The notes beneath the pieces are model-generated. The model was not told the DNA's origin. It searched no databases and saw only the letters and a program-made list of their open reading frames with translations. A program made the translations under genes and the position numbers. This document shows, piece by piece, positions 11,585 to 20,151 of a stretch of 64,000 bases of DNA. The stretch is from an endosymbiont of Escarpia spicata (GTDB lineage Bacteria > Pseudomonadota > Gammaproteobacteria > Chromatiales > Chromatiaceae): positions 248,001 to 312,000 of the forward strand of contig QFXE01000008.1 of NCBI GenBank assembly GCA_003349915.1. The letters run 5' to 3'. Numbering within the stretch: the first letter of the stretch is position 1; every line of letters starts with the position of its first letter.

Positions 11585-12424
11585 TCAATTTTTGCCGGGT
11601 TTTAGTGTGCCTGGGCATGGCAGGTGGATAGGTTTGGGCTTTTTCTTTTTGCGCAGGCGCAGTGCGGTCAGTGCTCCGCCCCAGAGGCAACCGGTGTCCA
11701 GAGACCAGATCTGGTGCGCCTCATGGTAGCCCAGCGTCGACCAGTGGCCAAAAAGGATGCGGTCGTTTCGGCTTGCCCGCTTCGGCATCTCATACCAGGG
11801 CAAAAGCTTGCCATGCTGGGAGTCGGGAGAACCCTTCTCCTGCAGGGCGAGTCTGCCGCCGGGGGTGCAGAAGCGCAGACGGGTGAAGCTGTTGGTGATG
11901 AAACGGTGCCGCGCCATGCCGGTCAGCTTATTGGACCAGAGGTCTGGTTCATTGCCGTACATCTGCCGACAGAATTTGTGGAAATTCGGGCCACGTATTA
12001 CCGCTTCCAACTCCCTGGCCAGGGCCAGGGCCGTGGGGATGTCCCACTGTGGTGGCAGACCGGCGTGGACCATGCTGAAGTTCTGCTTGCGGCTATGGTG
12101 CATCACCGACCGGTGCCGCAGCCAGTGAAGCAGTTCATCGCGGTCGGGTGCCTGCAGAATCTTGTCGAGGGTGCCGTGCTTGGAGTGACGCCGATTACCC
12201 TGGGAGAGTGCCAGCAGGTGCAGGTCGTGGTTGCCCAGCACAGTGATGGCCCGTTTGCCGAGGGATTTGACGAACCGCATCACCTCCAGGGATTTTGGGC
12301 CGCGATTGACGATGTCTCCCGCCAGCCAGAGTTTGTCCTTGGATGGATCGAATTCGATGAACTCCAGCAGGCGCTGCAGCTCATCGTAACAACCCTGTAT
12401 GTCGCCAATGGCGTAGGTGGCCAA
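11585..12424 (-). CDS. apaH: Symmetrical bis(5'-nucleosyl)-tetraphosphatase
   Basis: Cleaves Ap4A to two ADP, controlling dinucleoside polyphosphate levels and removing Np4 caps from RNA. The 279-residue metallophosphoesterase has the metal-binding motifs GDIQGC (residue 7), GDIVNRGP (about 37) and GNHDLHL (about 64), plus GHWSTLGY near the C-terminus. ApaG lies two genes upstream, as in the classical apaG-apaH pair, but a DUF2238 gene sits between them. Confidence 0.95.
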   Translation of the reverse strand: MATYAIGDIQGCYDELQRLLEFIEFDPSKDKLWLAGDIVNRGPKSLEVMRFVKSLGKRAITVLGNHDLHLLALSQGNRRHSKHGTLDKILQAPDRDELLHWLRHRSVMHHSRKQNFSMVHAGLPPQWDIPTALALARELEAVIRGPNFHKFCRQMYGNEPDLWSNKLTGMARHRFITNSFTRLRFCTPGGRLALQEKGSPDSQHGKLLPWYEMPKRASRNDRILFGHWSTLGYHEAHQIWSLDTGCLWGGALTALRLRKKKKPKPIHLPCPGTLKPGKN

Positions 12425-12440
12425 TTAGGATACCTCCATT

Positions 12441-13073
12441 CTACTGCCTGTTAACGCTAAGAAGATTTGCCAGCGCCCGGTCGTGGACCCGCTGCAACAG
12501 CAGCAGCGCCATGATAGCGCCGATCAGCGCCAGAAACATATCTGTCTGGGTATCCCAGGGGTCGCCCTGGGTGCCGAGAAAGGCCTCCGCCGCCTCACCG
12601 CTTGCCAACGCAACCCACCATTCGATCAGTTCATAGAATGCACTGAAGGCGAGGCAGATACTGATCACTATGAAGGCGAGCCAGCGGCCTGCTTGTAGCG
12701 GCGAGCGGCGCAACAGGATCTCTCTGGCCAGGATGGCGGGAATAAAACCCTGTGCAAAGTGGCCGATGCGATCATAGTGGTTGCGGGAGAGATCGAGGCT
12801 GTCGCGCAGCGTGTTGAAAAGCGGAACCTCTGCGTAGGTGTAGTAACCACCGATCATGAGAATAACGGCGTGCAGTGCAAGCAGACGATAGAGCAGGGGC
12901 GTGAGGGGAAAACGTTGCCAGGTAATCGTCAGCAGCACCAGTCCGATCATTACCGGCACTGTTTCCAGCAGCCAGGTCAGACGGTCAGCAACGGGATCAA
13001 GGCCGCTGAGGAAAAGGATCAGCAGAATGCCTGCTCCCAACACCAATGGTTCGTGTTGGAAAGATGTTCTCAT
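12441..13073 (-). CDS. DUF2238 (YjdF-type) membrane protein
   Basis: 210 residues with about six hydrophobic helices. The diagnostic DUF2238 segments are LSRNHYDRIGHFAQGFIPA with REILLR, AFYELIEWW, and DPWDTQTDMFLALIGA. The function is unknown. It is inserted between apaG (9 bases upstream) and apaH (16 bases downstream) on the same strand, so all three are probably cotranscribed. Confidence 0.88.
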   Translation of the reverse strand: MRTSFQHEPLVLGAGILLILFLSGLDPVADRLTWLLETVPVMIGLVLLTITWQRFPLTPLLYRLLALHAVILMIGGYYTYAEVPLFNTLRDSLDLSRNHYDRIGHFAQGFIPAILAREILLRRSPLQAGRWLAFIVISICLAFSAFYELIEWWVALASGEAAEAFLGTQGDPWDTQTDMFLALIGAIMALLLLQRVHDRALANLLSVNRQ

Positions 13074-13082
13074 AAGCGGTTC

Positions 13083-13469
13083 CTAGTGCAGACTGCCAGG
13101 CCTGGCCAGAGAAAAGGGGGGGATGGTCGCATCGAAGTGGTTGCCCTGACTATCCACCATGTCGTAGCTGCCCTGCATGCTGCCTGCCGGAGTGTCGAGT
13201 ATGGTGCCGCTGGTGTAGCGGAAAGACTCGCCGGGACCGAGGCGGGGCTGTTCGCCAACCACTCCCTCGCCGCGTACCTCCTGCACCTTGCCGTTGGCAT
13301 CACTGATGACCCAGTGCCGGTTCAGCAGACGCGCCGTCTCGGTACCATCGTTACGGATGGTAATGGTATAGGAGAAGACGTAACGGTTTGTCCTGGGGGT
13401 GGATTGGGACTCGACATACTCTGTCTCTACCTGGATGCCAATCTGGTGTGGGTTCTTTTGGGTCATCAA
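13083..13469 (-). CDS. apaG: ApaG protein
   Basis: A 128-residue fibronectin-like protein (DUF525). Motifs are YTITIRNDGTETARLLNRHW, VRGEGVVGEQPRLGPGESF, YTSGT and GSMQGSYDMVD. ApaG is encoded with ApaH in most proteobacteria; its role is unsettled (cobalt/magnesium phenotypes, nucleotide binding). This gene starts the minus-strand run to apaH and is divergent from the ankyrin gene. Confidence 0.95.
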   Translation of the reverse strand: MMTQKNPHQIGIQVETEYVESQSTPRTNRYVFSYTITIRNDGTETARLLNRHWVISDANGKVQEVRGEGVVGEQPRLGPGESFRYTSGTILDTPAGSMQGSYDMVDSQGNHFDATIPPFSLARPGSLH

Positions 13470-13584
13470 TTCTGCCGGTTTCTTCTAGGGCACAAAGGCG
13501 GGTAATTCAGCCAGTGTGCAGTGGAATCAAGATTATTGGCGTCTGGCCGATTACCTATTATAAATGGATTACATGGTGTTTGTG

Positions 13585-14055
13585 ATGCGCAAAACGACTT
13601 TTTTTGCCCTGTTCTTTCTGCTGATCTCACCGGCGTTTGCGGCGGATCAGGCTCAGGAAGTGGTGGCAGCCGCAATGAGTGGCCGGGTGGAGACGCTGCG
13701 TGACCTGCTGGCGCAGGGCGCAGATGCCAACAGCAAAAATGCAGCTGGCCGGCCAGCCCTGCTGTTGGCAGCCTTCAACGGGAACCTGCACAGCGTCCGC
13801 GCACTCGTGAGCGCGGGGGCGGATGTCGATCTCGTTGACGTCAAGGGAGCCACAGCGCTGATGCAGGCGGCCTCCTTCAATCACCCCAAGGTGGTTACCC
13901 TGCTGATCCAGGCGGGATCGAATGTGAATGCCAAGGACCAGGGCGGAAATACGGCTTTGAGTCTTGCCGGCAGGGGAGGACATGGGGAGATGGTGAAGAT
14001 GCTCACAGCGGCTGGCGCCGTCGAGGTCGCTGAAGAGAAGGGTGAAGAGAAATAG
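13585..14055 (+). CDS. Exported ankyrin repeat protein
   Basis: About 156 residues. A signal peptide (MRKTTFFALFFLLISPAFAA) is followed by four ankyrin repeats recognisable by LLxxGAD and ALLLAAFNGN / ALMQAASFNH / ALSLAGRGGH consensus pieces, then a charged tail. It is predicted periplasmic and to bind a protein. I prefer the ATG at 13585 because it begins the signal peptide; an in-frame ATG at 13564 is also possible, and neither has a clear Shine-Dalgarno. Confidence 0.85.
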   Translation: MRKTTFFALFFLLISPAFAADQAQEVVAAAMSGRVETLRDLLAQGADANSKNAAGRPALLLAAFNGNLHSVRALVSAGADVDLVDVKGATALMQAASFNHPKVVTLLIQAGSNVNAKDQGGNTALSLAGRGGHGEMVKMLTAAGAVEVAEEKGEEK

Positions 14056-14230
14056 GCTGACCCCTTGTGACTTCCAGGAGTGTGAACTGGAACCATAACC
14101 GACTGTTTTTACTTCACACTTTAAACAAAGACTGCCGCCGTTCCATGGTGAATGTGACCGGTTTCAAAGCGGCTGTCTACAGACTGAACCATGCTTTGGT
14201 TAAGGCAAATGGTGTTTCAGGAATTTCGTC

Positions 14231-14395
14231 ATGCAAATACAACATCCTCATCGAAAACCCGATTTCTTCTTCGTGCTGGTCATGTTGGTCATGCTCGGAG
14301 TCACTTTGAGCGTCACCCACCAGATGCGTGCGGCGGATACGCCGGAGATCTCGGCTGCGCCGGTGGCGTCCGGGTTTAACCTGAATCGGGGATAA
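14231..14395 (+). CDS. Small membrane protein of 54 residues
   Basis: A short reading frame starting MQIQHPHRKPDFFF, then a hydrophobic helix of about 16 residues rich in Val, Leu and Met, then a polar Ala/Pro/Thr tail. The ATG is preceded by AGGA at 8 bases spacing. The stop codon lies in the loop of an intrinsic terminator (14387-14405). The start signal, a single membrane segment and the matched terminator make it likely real. No family is recognised; topology would be N-terminus in, tail out. Confidence 0.6.
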   Translation: MQIQHPHRKPDFFFVLVMLVMLGVTLSVTHQMRAADTPEISAAPVASGFNLNRG

Positions 14396-14405
14396 CCCCG
14401 TTTTC
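14387..14405 (+). terminator. Intrinsic terminator over the small-ORF stop
   Basis: CGGGG - ATAA - CCCCG followed directly by TTTT. The TAA stop of the 54-residue frame is in the loop. The position fits termination of that transcript ahead of the Gfo/Idh/MocA gene. Confidence 0.7.
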
Positions 14406-14466
14406 TGACAAGTTTTCTCTCTGATGTGGTAGATTGCCGCCTGTTTGAAAAACAGGGTTACAGACG

Positions 14467-15408
14467 ATGGCGGAAAAGAGACGTGTTGGCGTAGTAGGGG
14501 TGGGTTATCTTGGGCGTTTTCATGCCCTCATCTACTCCAGAATGAGTGACGTGGAACTGGTCGGCGTGGTGGATACCGATCAGGAGACGGCTGATCGGGT
14601 GGCGCAAGAAGCCGGATGTGCCGCCTATACCGATTTTCACGAGCTGCTGGACAAGGTCGATGCGGTCAGCATCGTGGTTCCCACCTCCCTGCACCTGGAC
14701 GTCGCCCGTCCCTTCCTTGAAAAAGGCATCCACATGCTGTTGGAGAAGCCGATAGCATCCACTGTCGAGGCGGGAGAAAAGATTGTGGCCTTGGCAAAGG
14801 CCTCTGGATCAGTGCTGCAGATCGGTCATCTGGAGCGTTTCAATGCAGGCGTCATGAAGCTTGCGGAGCGGATTAAGACGCCCCGTTTCATCGAGGCCCA
14901 CCGCATGGGTGAGTTCGTTGCCCGTGCAACCGATGTCGATGTGGTCTCCGATCTGATGATTCACGATATCGACATCATCCTCTCGCTGGTGGGATCGGAG
15001 ATCACCTCCATTGCAGCAGTCGGTACCCCGGTACTGACATCCCATGTGGATATAGCCAACGCCCGGCTTGAGTTTGCCAACGGTACTGTCGCCAACATCA
15101 TCGCCAGCCGGGTATCGGATAAGACGACGCGCCGTATCCGGGTGTTCGAGGAGAACCGTTACGAATCTCTCGATTTCATCGCGCAGACCATTGATACCGC
15201 CTATCCACAACCGCAGCCTGGTGAGGAGTGGCCTGAGATTGTCTCCGAGCGTTTGCAGGTGGAGCCGGTGAAACCGCTCGACACCGAGCTGCAGGCCTTT
15301 ATCGATTGCATCAACAGTGGCGAAGTCCCGCTGGTGGATGGGAAAGTCGGCCAAAAGGCGCTGGAAGTGGCGATGCAGGTGAAGGCGAAGATTCTGCAGC
15401 CGGGGTGA
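14467..15408 (+). CDS. Gfo/Idh/MocA family NAD(P)-dependent oxidoreductase
   Basis: 313 residues. An N-terminal Rossmann fold carries GVVGVGYLGRFHA, the catalytic EKP motif in LLEKPIAST near residue 93, and a C-terminal alpha/beta substrate domain with DLMIHDIDIILSLVG supplying the conserved His/Asp. Members close to this one often sit beside lpx genes and some (GnnA) oxidise UDP-GlcNAc at C3 for amide-linked lipid A; no aminotransferase partner (GnnB) is nearby, so that role is only an inference. It stands alone on the plus strand. Confidence 0.85.
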   Translation: MAEKRRVGVVGVGYLGRFHALIYSRMSDVELVGVVDTDQETADRVAQEAGCAAYTDFHELLDKVDAVSIVVPTSLHLDVARPFLEKGIHMLLEKPIASTVEAGEKIVALAKASGSVLQIGHLERFNAGVMKLAERIKTPRFIEAHRMGEFVARATDVDVVSDLMIHDIDIILSLVGSEITSIAAVGTPVLTSHVDIANARLEFANGTVANIIASRVSDKTTRRIRVFEENRYESLDFIAQTIDTAYPQPQPGEEWPEIVSERLQVEPVKPLDTELQAFIDCINSGEVPLVDGKVGQKALEVAMQVKAKILQPG

Positions 15409-15440
15409 TCTCTCTTTCCGGTCAAAATGACAATTAATCA

Positions 15441-15509
15441 GTAGGAGCGGCGCCTCGCCGCGAACGGACATGGAATCCGAACTTTCGTCGCGGGGGTGCG
15501 GCTCCTATA
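15441..15509. repeat. GTAGGAGCGG palindromic repeat
   Basis: An imperfect inverted repeat: GTAGGAGCGGC at the left and GCGGCTCCTA at the right, with internal GC-rich arms (CGCCTCGCCGCG against CGTCGCGGGG). It lies between the convergent Gfo/Idh/MocA gene and pdxA and overlaps the last codons of pdxA. Similar TAGGAGCGG elements are common in gammaproteobacterial genomes. Confidence 0.7.
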
Positions 15510-16482
15510 CCCTGTGTTTTGCCTCAACCATCTCCCCGGCCATGGCAACAGCCGCAAGCAGACTGCCGATCCCCGCCTGACCGCTTCCCGCCAGATCGAG
15601 AGCGGTGCCGTGATCCACGGAGGTGCGGATGATGGGCAGGCCAAGTGTGACGTTGACCGCCCTGCCGAAGCCCAGGTGTTTGAGCACCGGCAGGCCCTGG
15701 TCGTGATACATGGCGAGCACGGCATCTGCCTGTTGCAGATACTTGGGTGTGAAGAGGGTGTCGGCGGGCAGCGGGCCGGCGAGGTTTATGCCTCCCTGCC
15801 GCAGCCGCTCAAGGGTCGGCTCGATGATCTCTATCTCCTCCCGTCCAAGGTGGCCGCCCTCCCCGGCATGGGGGTTGAGGCCGCAGACCAGTATGCGGGG
15901 ATCTGTCAGGCCAAAGTGCCGGCGCAGGTCGCAATCCAGAATACGGATGACCCGTTCGAGCCGTTGGGGAGTGATCTGGTGGCTGACCTCGCTCAGTGGC
16001 AGGTGGGTGGTGACGAGAGCCACCCGCAGTCCTTTGGTTGCAAGCATCATCACCGGGTGTGCCTGGGTGAGTTCAGCGAGAAATTCAGTGTGCCCGGTGA
16101 ATGTGTGTCCGGCATCGTTGATGATGCCTTTATGCACCGGGCCGGTGACCAGCGCATCGAAGTCGCCGTTCAGGCACCCTTCGGTTGCCTGTCGCAGGGT
16201 GTCGAGAACATAGTCGGCGTTGGCGGGATTGAGTCTGCCGCACTGCGCTTCGGCAGTGAGTGGAACCGGCAGGATTCGGAGACTGCCTGGTTCCGCTTCA
16301 GCGGCATCAAAGGGGATCAACGTCAGCGGCAGCCCCAGTAGTTCGGCGCGTCGCTCCAGCAGTCCAGGGTCGGCGAAAACGACAACCGGGGCTGCCAGCG
16401 GCTCCTGGGCCAACATTACGCATAGATCCGGCCCGACCCCGGCGGGTTCGCCAGGGGTCAGGGCGATGCGTAACGCCTTCAC
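15505..16482 (-). CDS. pdxA: 4-hydroxythreonine-4-phosphate dehydrogenase
   Basis: NAD-dependent oxidation of 4-phosphohydroxy-L-threonine in pyridoxal phosphate synthesis. 325 residues with the N-terminal [21 protein letters not shown] near residue 112, [17 protein letters not shown], the metal-site region [11 protein letters not shown], and [11 protein letters not shown]. The GTG start at 16482 overlaps the surA stop by 4 bases. In most gammaproteobacteria rsmA follows; here the downstream gene is the unrelated convergent oxidoreductase. Confidence 0.95.
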   Translation of the reverse strand: MKALRIALTPGEPAGVGPDLCVMLAQEPLAAPVVVFADPGLLERRAELLGLPLTLIPFDAAEAEPGSLRILPVPLTAEAQCGRLNPANADYVLDTLRQATEGCLNGDFDALVTGPVHKGIINDAGHTFTGHTEFLAELTQAHPVMMLATKGLRVALVTTHLPLSEVSHQITPQRLERVIRILDCDLRRHFGLTDPRILVCGLNPHAGEGGHLGREEIEIIEPTLERLRQGGINLAGPLPADTLFTPKYLQQADAVLAMYHDQGLPVLKHLGFGRAVNVTLGLPIIRTSVDHGTALDLAGSGQAGIGSLLAAVAMAGEMVEAKHRV

Positions 16483-17786
16483 CCCGGTTCCTGCTCCAGA
16501 TGTATCTCTACGTAGGCCTCGTCGCGAAGGCGGCGTAACCAGAGGTCGGTGGCCTCTTCCGCCTTCTGTTTGCGGATCGCCTTGCGTGCGTTGGTGCGCA
16601 CCACCTTTTCGGTATTATCGTGTTCGCGACGCTCCAACACCTGCACGATGTGCCAGCCGAATTGAGTCTGAAAAGGGTGGCTGATCCCGCCGGGTTCCAG
16701 GGTGTCCATCTGCTGTTCAAATTGCGGCACCATGTCACCGGGGCTGGTCCATCCCAGGTCGCCGCCCTTGATGGCGGATGCCTTGTCATCGGAATGAGAG
16801 CGTGCCAGCGTACCGAAGTCCTCCGCGTTCTCCAGGCGGGTTCGCAGGGTCTCAAGGCTGTGGCGCGCCTCGGAATCCGAGACGATTTCATTGGTGTTGA
16901 CCAGGATGTGGCGGGCGTGTGTCTGGGTGATCAGATGGCGTTTGGCACCTTTTGTTTCCAGCAGTTTGACGATGTGGAAACCGGAGGCGTTGCGTATCGG
17001 ATCGCTGATATCTCCCGTCTCCATATTATCCACCACCTGAGTGAAGATGGAGGGAACACGGGCCGCCTCGATCCAACCCAGGTCACCGCCTTCCAAAGCT
17101 TGACGACCATCGGATTCCCGCACAGCCGCCTCGCCGAAATCGGCGCCTTCCCGCAACTGAACGACCAGATCTTCCGACCGTTTTTTGGCCGACTGGACAT
17201 CTTCCGGTGCAGCGCCTTCCGGGGTGGCAATAAGGATATGCTGCAGAAGCAGGGCGGAGCGTTGCCGGTTTCCCCCGGCTTCGCGGGCGAGGAAGTTGCG
17301 GATGTCCTGGTCGGTGACCACGATACGATTGATCACCTCCTTCTGCTTCAGCCGGTTGATGATGATATCCCGGCGCAGTTTCTCGCGGAAAAGGGTGAAA
17401 TTGATGCCGTCCGACTCAAGGGTCTCTCTGAGTTCACCCAGGGTGATGTTGTTGCGTTTGGCAATGTTGGAAATGGTTTTTGACAGGGTGGCGTCATCCA
17501 CGCTGATGCCAAGTTGCTTTGCTGCCTGCATCTGCAGACGCTTGCCTATCATGCGCTCCAAGACCTGCCGCTCAAGGATATTCCGCGCCGGCAGGCCAGT
17601 GCCTTTCTCCAGTAGTTGGGTCGCGAGTTCGTGAGTGCTGCTGTCGAGTTCGCTGCGGGCGATAATGTCTTCGTTTACCACGGCTACGATTTGGTCGAGT
17701 TCCTCGACAGCGGCGCTGAGTGGCAGTGTGCTTAAGAGCAACAACAGGATGGCCAGTAGTTGCAGGGGTCTAAGGGGTGACTGCAT
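16479..17786 (-). CDS. surA: Periplasmic chaperone / peptidyl-prolyl isomerase SurA
   Basis: Escorts unfolded outer-membrane proteins through the periplasm to the BAM complex. 435 residues: signal peptide ([17 protein letters not shown]), a SurA N-terminal chaperone domain starting [17 protein letters not shown], and two parvulin domains (about residues 175-275 and 285-385) each with an HI(V/L) core and GGDLGW loop. It lies 5 bases after lptD, whose product depends on SurA for assembly. Confidence 0.95.
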   Translation of the reverse strand: MQSPLRPLQLLAILLLLLSTLPLSAAVEELDQIVAVVNEDIIARSELDSSTHELATQLLEKGTGLPARNILERQVLERMIGKRLQMQAAKQLGISVDDATLSKTISNIAKRNNITLGELRETLESDGINFTLFREKLRRDIIINRLKQKEVINRIVVTDQDIRNFLAREAGGNRQRSALLLQHILIATPEGAAPEDVQSAKKRSEDLVVQLREGADFGEAAVRESDGRQALEGGDLGWIEAARVPSIFTQVVDNMETGDISDPIRNASGFHIVKLLETKGAKRHLITQTHARHILVNTNEIVSDSEARHSLETLRTRLENAEDFGTLARSHSDDKASAIKGGDLGWTSPGDMVPQFEQQMDTLEPGGISHPFQTQFGWHIVQVLERREHDNTEKVVRTNARKAIRKQKAEEATDLWLRRLRDEAYVEIHLEQEPG

Positions 17787-17791
17787 GAAAT

Positions 17792-20059
17792 CTAATTTCC
17801 CGATTGATAACCATAAATGGATTCTTCCAGGGTGTCCTGAATGTTGTCACCCAGTGCGCCCAGTCCAGTGAGTTCCAGTTGTATCATGAAACTGGTGTCC
17901 GCTTCCGCATCGGCATCTGTGACAAAACGTTGTAACAGTGCCCGCAGCTTCCAGCAACAGTGTCCGGAATACTCCATTCCCAGGATCTGGTTCATGTCCC
18001 GTTCAAACAGCATCGAATGTTTCCAGACACCAAGCAGGGTGTATTTATGGCTGATGGGCCAATAGGCTGAGACGTTGATATCTTCAATGCTCTCGCGGGT
18101 GTAGTTGTAATCAAAATTGAGCAGTTGCCCGGCAGGCGTATTGTAGCGCAGTGCGAACTTGCCTTTGTCCATGCGGCCGCCTTCCAGATGCGGATCCCAA
18201 CGCAGGGTGGCGGAACTGCTCCAGTTGGAGTCCAGCCGGGAGGAGAGTTCCGCCACGACGGACGAGGTCGATGTTGCGGTAACGTCAGTGCCGCTGAGTT
18301 GCACCTTGCGATCTTCGAAATAGAGTATCTGACCAAGACTGGCGCGGAATCGTTCCCGGCCGCTGTCGCTCTCCAGCAAACGTGAGGTGAGTGCCAATGT
18401 GATCTGATTGGCATCGCCGATGCGGTCACGGCCACTGAACCGGTTATCCCGGAACAGGCTGGAGAAGGTAAAGTCGAGCTCCGATGAGTCGAAATTTGGT
18501 GTGTCGCTCTGATCCTCGTAAGGGGCGTAGAGGTAGTGGAGACGTGGCTCCAGCGTGTGGGTGGCGGCACTGCCGAACCAGTTGCTGTCCCGTTCCAGGA
18601 TCAGGCCGCTGTCCAGGCTTAGGGTCGGCGCCATCCGGCTTGGGGCGGAATTATCCCCCGCGTCCATATTACTGAGCTGATAATTGGCGTAGTTGAGACC
18701 GACTCTGGGCGTCAGATGGCCCCATGAGCGCCGCAGTGGCAGACTCAGGTAGGGCGAGATGGCGACCCGGTGTCCCCGTACCTGTTCGACGTGGTCGAAA
18801 TAGACATATTCGGCCTCCAGCGACAGATCGAGTCCCATCTCGTCCAGACTGTGCTGATAGCTGGCCAGTAGCTGCGGCAGTCGACTGTAGGGATAGTCGA
18901 TGCGGGCGATATCCTTGTCGACGGTCTGGAAATCCTGCAGGCGGCCCAACAGCGACCAGTCGCCGATGGTGTAGTTGATATCGCCCCGCTGTTCGATATG
19001 CCGACTGCTGGTGATGGCGAGCCCTTTGCCGAAGTCGGTCAGATACTCTTTGTCGCTCACATAACCTGCGTCGATGGTGGTGGTCAGTCCCGAGGCCAGC
19101 CAACTGTTGTGGCGGATATTGAACGCGCCGCGGGTGGAGGGGCGGTCGATGTCGGCGTCTCCATCGTTGGGCAGGATCTCACCGGTGAATATGCCTTTCT
19201 GGTTTTCGCTGAGAAAGCGGAACTCTCCCCCCAGCATCAGACCCCGTTTGCTCATCAGGCGGGGGGTGATGGTTGCGTCGTAATCCGGCGCCAGGTTCAG
19301 ATAGTAGGGGATGGAGAACTCACCGCCGCCGCGGCTGGATGAACCTATAGAGGGCAGCAGGAAGCCCGATTTGCGCCGGTCATCCACCGGGAAGCTGAAG
19401 TAGGGGGTATAGAAGACCGGGACGCCGCCGAATCGCAGCTTGGCATTGCGTGCCACGCCCCAGCCCTCGTCCATATTGATATCGAGAGTCTCGGCCTCGA
19501 TATTCCAGTCGCTGGCGCCAGGGCGGCAGGTGGTGTAGAAGACATCATCGTAATGGGAGAGTGTCTTCGACTCTATGTCCACCCGGCCGGCGCTGCCTCT
19601 GGCGTTACGTTCCGGCAGGCGGAACTCCGCTTCCGTGAGCCAACCCTGGTTCTTGTCCAGCTCCACCTGCCCCTCTTTGCCGCTGACCCTGAGTCCCGGT
19701 TTCTCGATATAAATGTTGCCGTCGAGTTCGATCTGTCGGGTGTCCCGCTGATAATAGGCGTGATCGGCCTCAAGATAGTGCTCGTCCTGTCTGACCTGCA
19801 CGCCGCCGAAAAAATGGGTGTGGTTGTTGATCTGATCCAACATCGCTGCATCCGCTTCGACTTGGGTGCTGCCGGGTTGGCCCGCTTCCAGTGGCAGGGC
19901 AGGGCGTTCGCGGGTGGTGGCAGGATCGCAGTATTCCCAGTTCAATCCCCGGTCGATACGCAGGTCTCCGCCGCCATTGTCGGCTGCCAGGGCCGGGGCG
20001 GTAATCAGCAGGAGGGGAACCGGCCAGATGTGAAGGTGTCGGAGACTCAGGCGATTCAT
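17792..20059 (-). CDS. lptD: LPS-assembly outer-membrane protein LptD
   Basis: The outer-membrane beta barrel that, with the lipoprotein LptE, inserts LPS in the outer leaflet. From the Met at 20059 the protein is 755 residues with a signal peptide (LSLRHLHIWPVPLLLITAPALA). An N-terminal OstA/jellyroll domain (DQINNHTHFFGGVQVRQDEHYLEAD region written here only in part: HTHFFGGVQVRQDEH) precedes the barrel. Four cysteines are visible in the canonical pattern: one near the mature N-terminus (WEYCDP), one after the jellyroll (TTCRPG), and the CC pair (GHCCWKLR) near the C-terminus, so disulfide-controlled maturation is expected. A longer start at 20113 would bury the signal peptide. Confidence 0.95.
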   Translation of the reverse strand: MNRLSLRHLHIWPVPLLLITAPALAADNGGGDLRIDRGLNWEYCDPATTRERPALPLEAGQPGSTQVEADAAMLDQINNHTHFFGGVQVRQDEHYLEADHAYYQRDTRQIELDGNIYIEKPGLRVSGKEGQVELDKNQGWLTEAEFRLPERNARGSAGRVDIESKTLSHYDDVFYTTCRPGASDWNIEAETLDINMDEGWGVARNAKLRFGGVPVFYTPYFSFPVDDRRKSGFLLPSIGSSSRGGGEFSIPYYLNLAPDYDATITPRLMSKRGLMLGGEFRFLSENQKGIFTGEILPNDGDADIDRPSTRGAFNIRHNSWLASGLTTTIDAGYVSDKEYLTDFGKGLAITSSRHIEQRGDINYTIGDWSLLGRLQDFQTVDKDIARIDYPYSRLPQLLASYQHSLDEMGLDLSLEAEYVYFDHVEQVRGHRVAISPYLSLPLRRSWGHLTPRVGLNYANYQLSNMDAGDNSAPSRMAPTLSLDSGLILERDSNWFGSAATHTLEPRLHYLYAPYEDQSDTPNFDSSELDFTFSSLFRDNRFSGRDRIGDANQITLALTSRLLESDSGRERFRASLGQILYFEDRKVQLSGTDVTATSTSSVVAELSSRLDSNWSSSATLRWDPHLEGGRMDKGKFALRYNTPAGQLLNFDYNYTRESIEDINVSAYWPISHKYTLLGVWKHSMLFERDMNQILGMEYSGHCCWKLRALLQRFVTDADAEADTSFMIQLELTGLGALGDNIQDTLEESIYGYQSGN

Positions 20060-20151
20060 GTCGTTTTGGGGTTGTGAGGCCTTCTGGTTAGTGACTGAGC
20101 TGTCGCGCGGCATAAAATCGCATAGAATCGTCTAATCTTCAATTCTTCTGC

